In this document: positions 62,701 through 64,000 of the stretch, piece after piece
Layout: each line of letters begins with the position of its first letter
Position numbering within the stretch: position 1 is the stretch's first letter
NCBI RefSeq assembly: GCF_003670295.1
Contig: NZ_QXJG01000001.1
Span: 175,978-239,977, forward strand
Source of the DNA: Helicobacter burdigaliensis
GTDB taxonomy: Bacteria > Campylobacterota > Campylobacteria > Campylobacterales > Helicobacteraceae
Length of the DNA: 64,000 nucleotides
Reading direction: 5' to 3'
Translations under genes and position numbers: made by a program
Notes under the pieces: generated by a model
Database searches by the model: none
Seen by the model: only the letters and a program-made list of their open reading frames with translations
What the model was told of the DNA's origin: nothing

Positions 62701-64000
62701 TTAAATTACTTTTTTTTATTCTTGCTTCATTATGTTTACTAAAAGCAGATGTTTTTAGCAATGATCTAAAGCAAATCAAACTATTAGATGATAAAATTAA
62801 TAAAATCAATCTTATTTTAAACAATCCTAATAATGTTTGGATGAAAAAATATTCTAATTATGTAGCCTATAAACAAATTATTTATTCTTTAAATAAAACA
62901 CAAGCTGAAATTGCACAACTTGAAAATAAGCATTTAAGTATAGAAGAGCAAAATCATCTTTCTAATTTGCAAAGAAGCTTAAATACGCTAGAGCAACAAA
63001 AAGGACTTTTAGCTCCATTTAAAGATGCACCCTTTAGCGAATTAATCCAACCCCATGATTTAAAAGATATGCCCTCTGTAACCAACCCTATTCTTATCAT
63101 TCAAGCTTTTTCTTATATCAAACTCATTAACCAAGAACAAGAGCGTTTAGAGCGTAATTTTACTGATTTAGAAAATAATCTAAAACAATTAAAAGAAAAA
63201 GATATGCTTTTAAAAGAGCTGCTAACTTTTTATAGCAACAAAGAATACAAAGAAAAACTCTTGCAAATTTGTAGCAAAGATTATTGTCTTTTCTCAAATG
63301 AAGCTGAAGTAAAACTTGCTATAAAAGACAATATTTTAGCCTTAGAAGAGCTTCAATCTGCTAAAAATATTTTTAATACTACATTAGAGATTTTTACAAA
63401 AAATCGTGATGAAAATATCTCTAACCTAAAAGAACAGATTAAAAATCAAATCATAAAAGGCGCTTATATAGGCTTTTCTATTTTATTTCTTTTTGCACTT
63501 GCTTTGTTTGTGAAGGTAGGTGTAAGAAAATATATTCACGACAATGAAAGAATCTACACCACCAATAAAATTATTAATTTTTTAAATATTACTTTGGTGA
63601 TTCTTATTTTACTCTTTGCATATTTAGACAATGTTACTTACCTTGTAACCGTGCTTGGATTTGCTTCAGCGGGTTTAGCCATCGCTATGAAAGATTGGTT
63701 TATGTCTTTGCTTGGCTGGATTGTTATTGTTGTAGGGGGTGCTGTGCATGTAGGGGATCGTATCAAAGTAATTAAAGAAGGTGCTACTTATGTAGGAGAT
63801 GTTTTAGATATTTCTATTTTACGCATTACAATCTATGAAGATATTACACTTACAAGCTATATGGAAAATAGACGCGCTGGAAGGATTGTCTTTATCCCTA
63901 ATAACTTTATTTTTACTACAATGTTTTCCAACTATTCACACGGAGGACTTAAAACTGTGTGGGATGGGATTGACTTTACCATTACTTTTCAATCCGATCA
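62691..64000 (+). CDS. MscS-family mechanosensitive channel, runs off the window
   Basis: The first 436 codons are open to the window end. Signal peptide (about 1-20), periplasmic coiled-coil region (about 25-240), membrane helices at about 255-275 and 295-315, then the MscS pore and beta domain: 'ASAGLAIAMKDWFMSLLGWIVIVVGGAVHVGDRIKV', 'YVGDVLDISILRITI' and 'RIVFIPNNFIFTTMFSNYS'. It is a large MscS relative as found in Helicobacter. Opens under osmotic stress. Confidence 0.85.
   Translation, partial: MRLIKLLFFILASLCLLKADVFSNDLKQIKLLDDKINKINLILNNPNNVWMKKYSNYVAYKQIIYSLNKTQAEIAQLENKHLSIEEQNHLSNLQRSLNTLEQQKGLLAPFKDAPFSELIQPHDLKDMPSVTNPILIIQAFSYIKLINQEQERLERNFTDLENNLKQLKEKDMLLKELLTFYSNKEYKEKLLQICSKDYCLFSNEAEVKLAIKDNILALEELQSAKNIFNTTLEIFTKNRDENISNLKEQIKNQIIKGAYIGFSILFLFALALFVKVGVRKYIHDNERIYTTNKIINFLNITLVILILLFAYLDNVTYLVTVLGFASAGLAIAMKDWFMSLLGWIVIVVGGAVHVGDRIKVIKEGATYVGDVLDISILRITIYEDITLTSYMENRRAGRIVFIPNNFIFTTMFSNYSHGGLKTVWDGIDFTITFQSD

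Overview
The window looks like the chromosome of a low-GC Helicobacter, most likely an enterohepatic species. The evidence is a Helicobacter-type Fur, a cytoplasmic TlpD-like chemoreceptor with a CZB zinc domain, a CetB/CetA-like energy-taxis pair, futalosine-pathway menaquinone synthesis (mqnE), an AddB nuclease, DHBP synthase with a degenerate GTP cyclohydrolase II half, sigma-28 and G-tract signatures, and many short secreted proteins. No rRNA, CRISPR array or intact transposon was seen. Everything was read by eye; no database search was run.

Layout. 1-1400 is gene-poor, with copies of a dispersed repeat and one unlisted 22-residue hydrophobic peptide gene with a strong ribosome binding site. 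1403-2302 holds marC and a DUF465 gene. 2310-7257 (minus) holds cutA, a pair of cysteine-stripped relatives of fumarate-reductase/HdrB subunits, an SspB-like protein and pepF. 7616-10646 holds a periplasmic beta-propeller and a Cache chemoreceptor. 10825-15307 is a fatty-acid block (fabG, acpP, fabF, accA) ending in a flavoprotein that seems to start at AUA inside the accA stop. 15350-20821 holds yaaA, a DUF4149 gene, addB and tkt. 20897-22134 holds two hemerythrins. 22270-24912 is a surface acylation pair whose membrane acyltransferase contains an 11-G tract. 25120-26064 is DUF2325/fur around Fur boxes. 26209-29890 holds a phosphoribosyltransferase, mqnE and the CetB/CetA-like pair. 29918-31444 is a sigma-28-type gene for an EF-hand-like protein. 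31689-34133 holds gdhA and an XRE regulator facing two small genes across matching palindromes. 34378-38596 holds ridA, moaD-moaE-mobB-mog and pit.

38611-49687 is the most plastic part. It has secreted small proteins, an acetyltransferase interrupted by a stop, and a stress cluster (aldo/keto reductase, ABM monooxygenase, two copies of a cyclophilin-like gene, a carboxymuconolactone decarboxylase family protein and a cupin). Two promoters in this cluster share the 19-bp-spacer architecture typical of MerR control, and the MerR-type gene between them is frameshifted. A large SF1 helicase and a broken membrane-protein gene sit inside the same cluster.

49826-52158 is an arsenic operon (arsP-arsR-acr3). 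52359-56995 holds a DNA glycosylase, a DedA protein and metH. 57179-59161 holds a gene remnant, queC and ribBA. Then come tRNA-Gln and initiator tRNA-Met, tlpD, an SMR efflux pair, aroB and an MscS-family channel that runs off the window end.

The best candidates for something undescribed are the small toxin-like peptide locus (about 840-1145), the Cys-less SdhB/HdrB-like pair (2923-4390), the XRE/palindrome locus (33179-34133) and the MerR-type regulon with its broken regulator (41364-49750).
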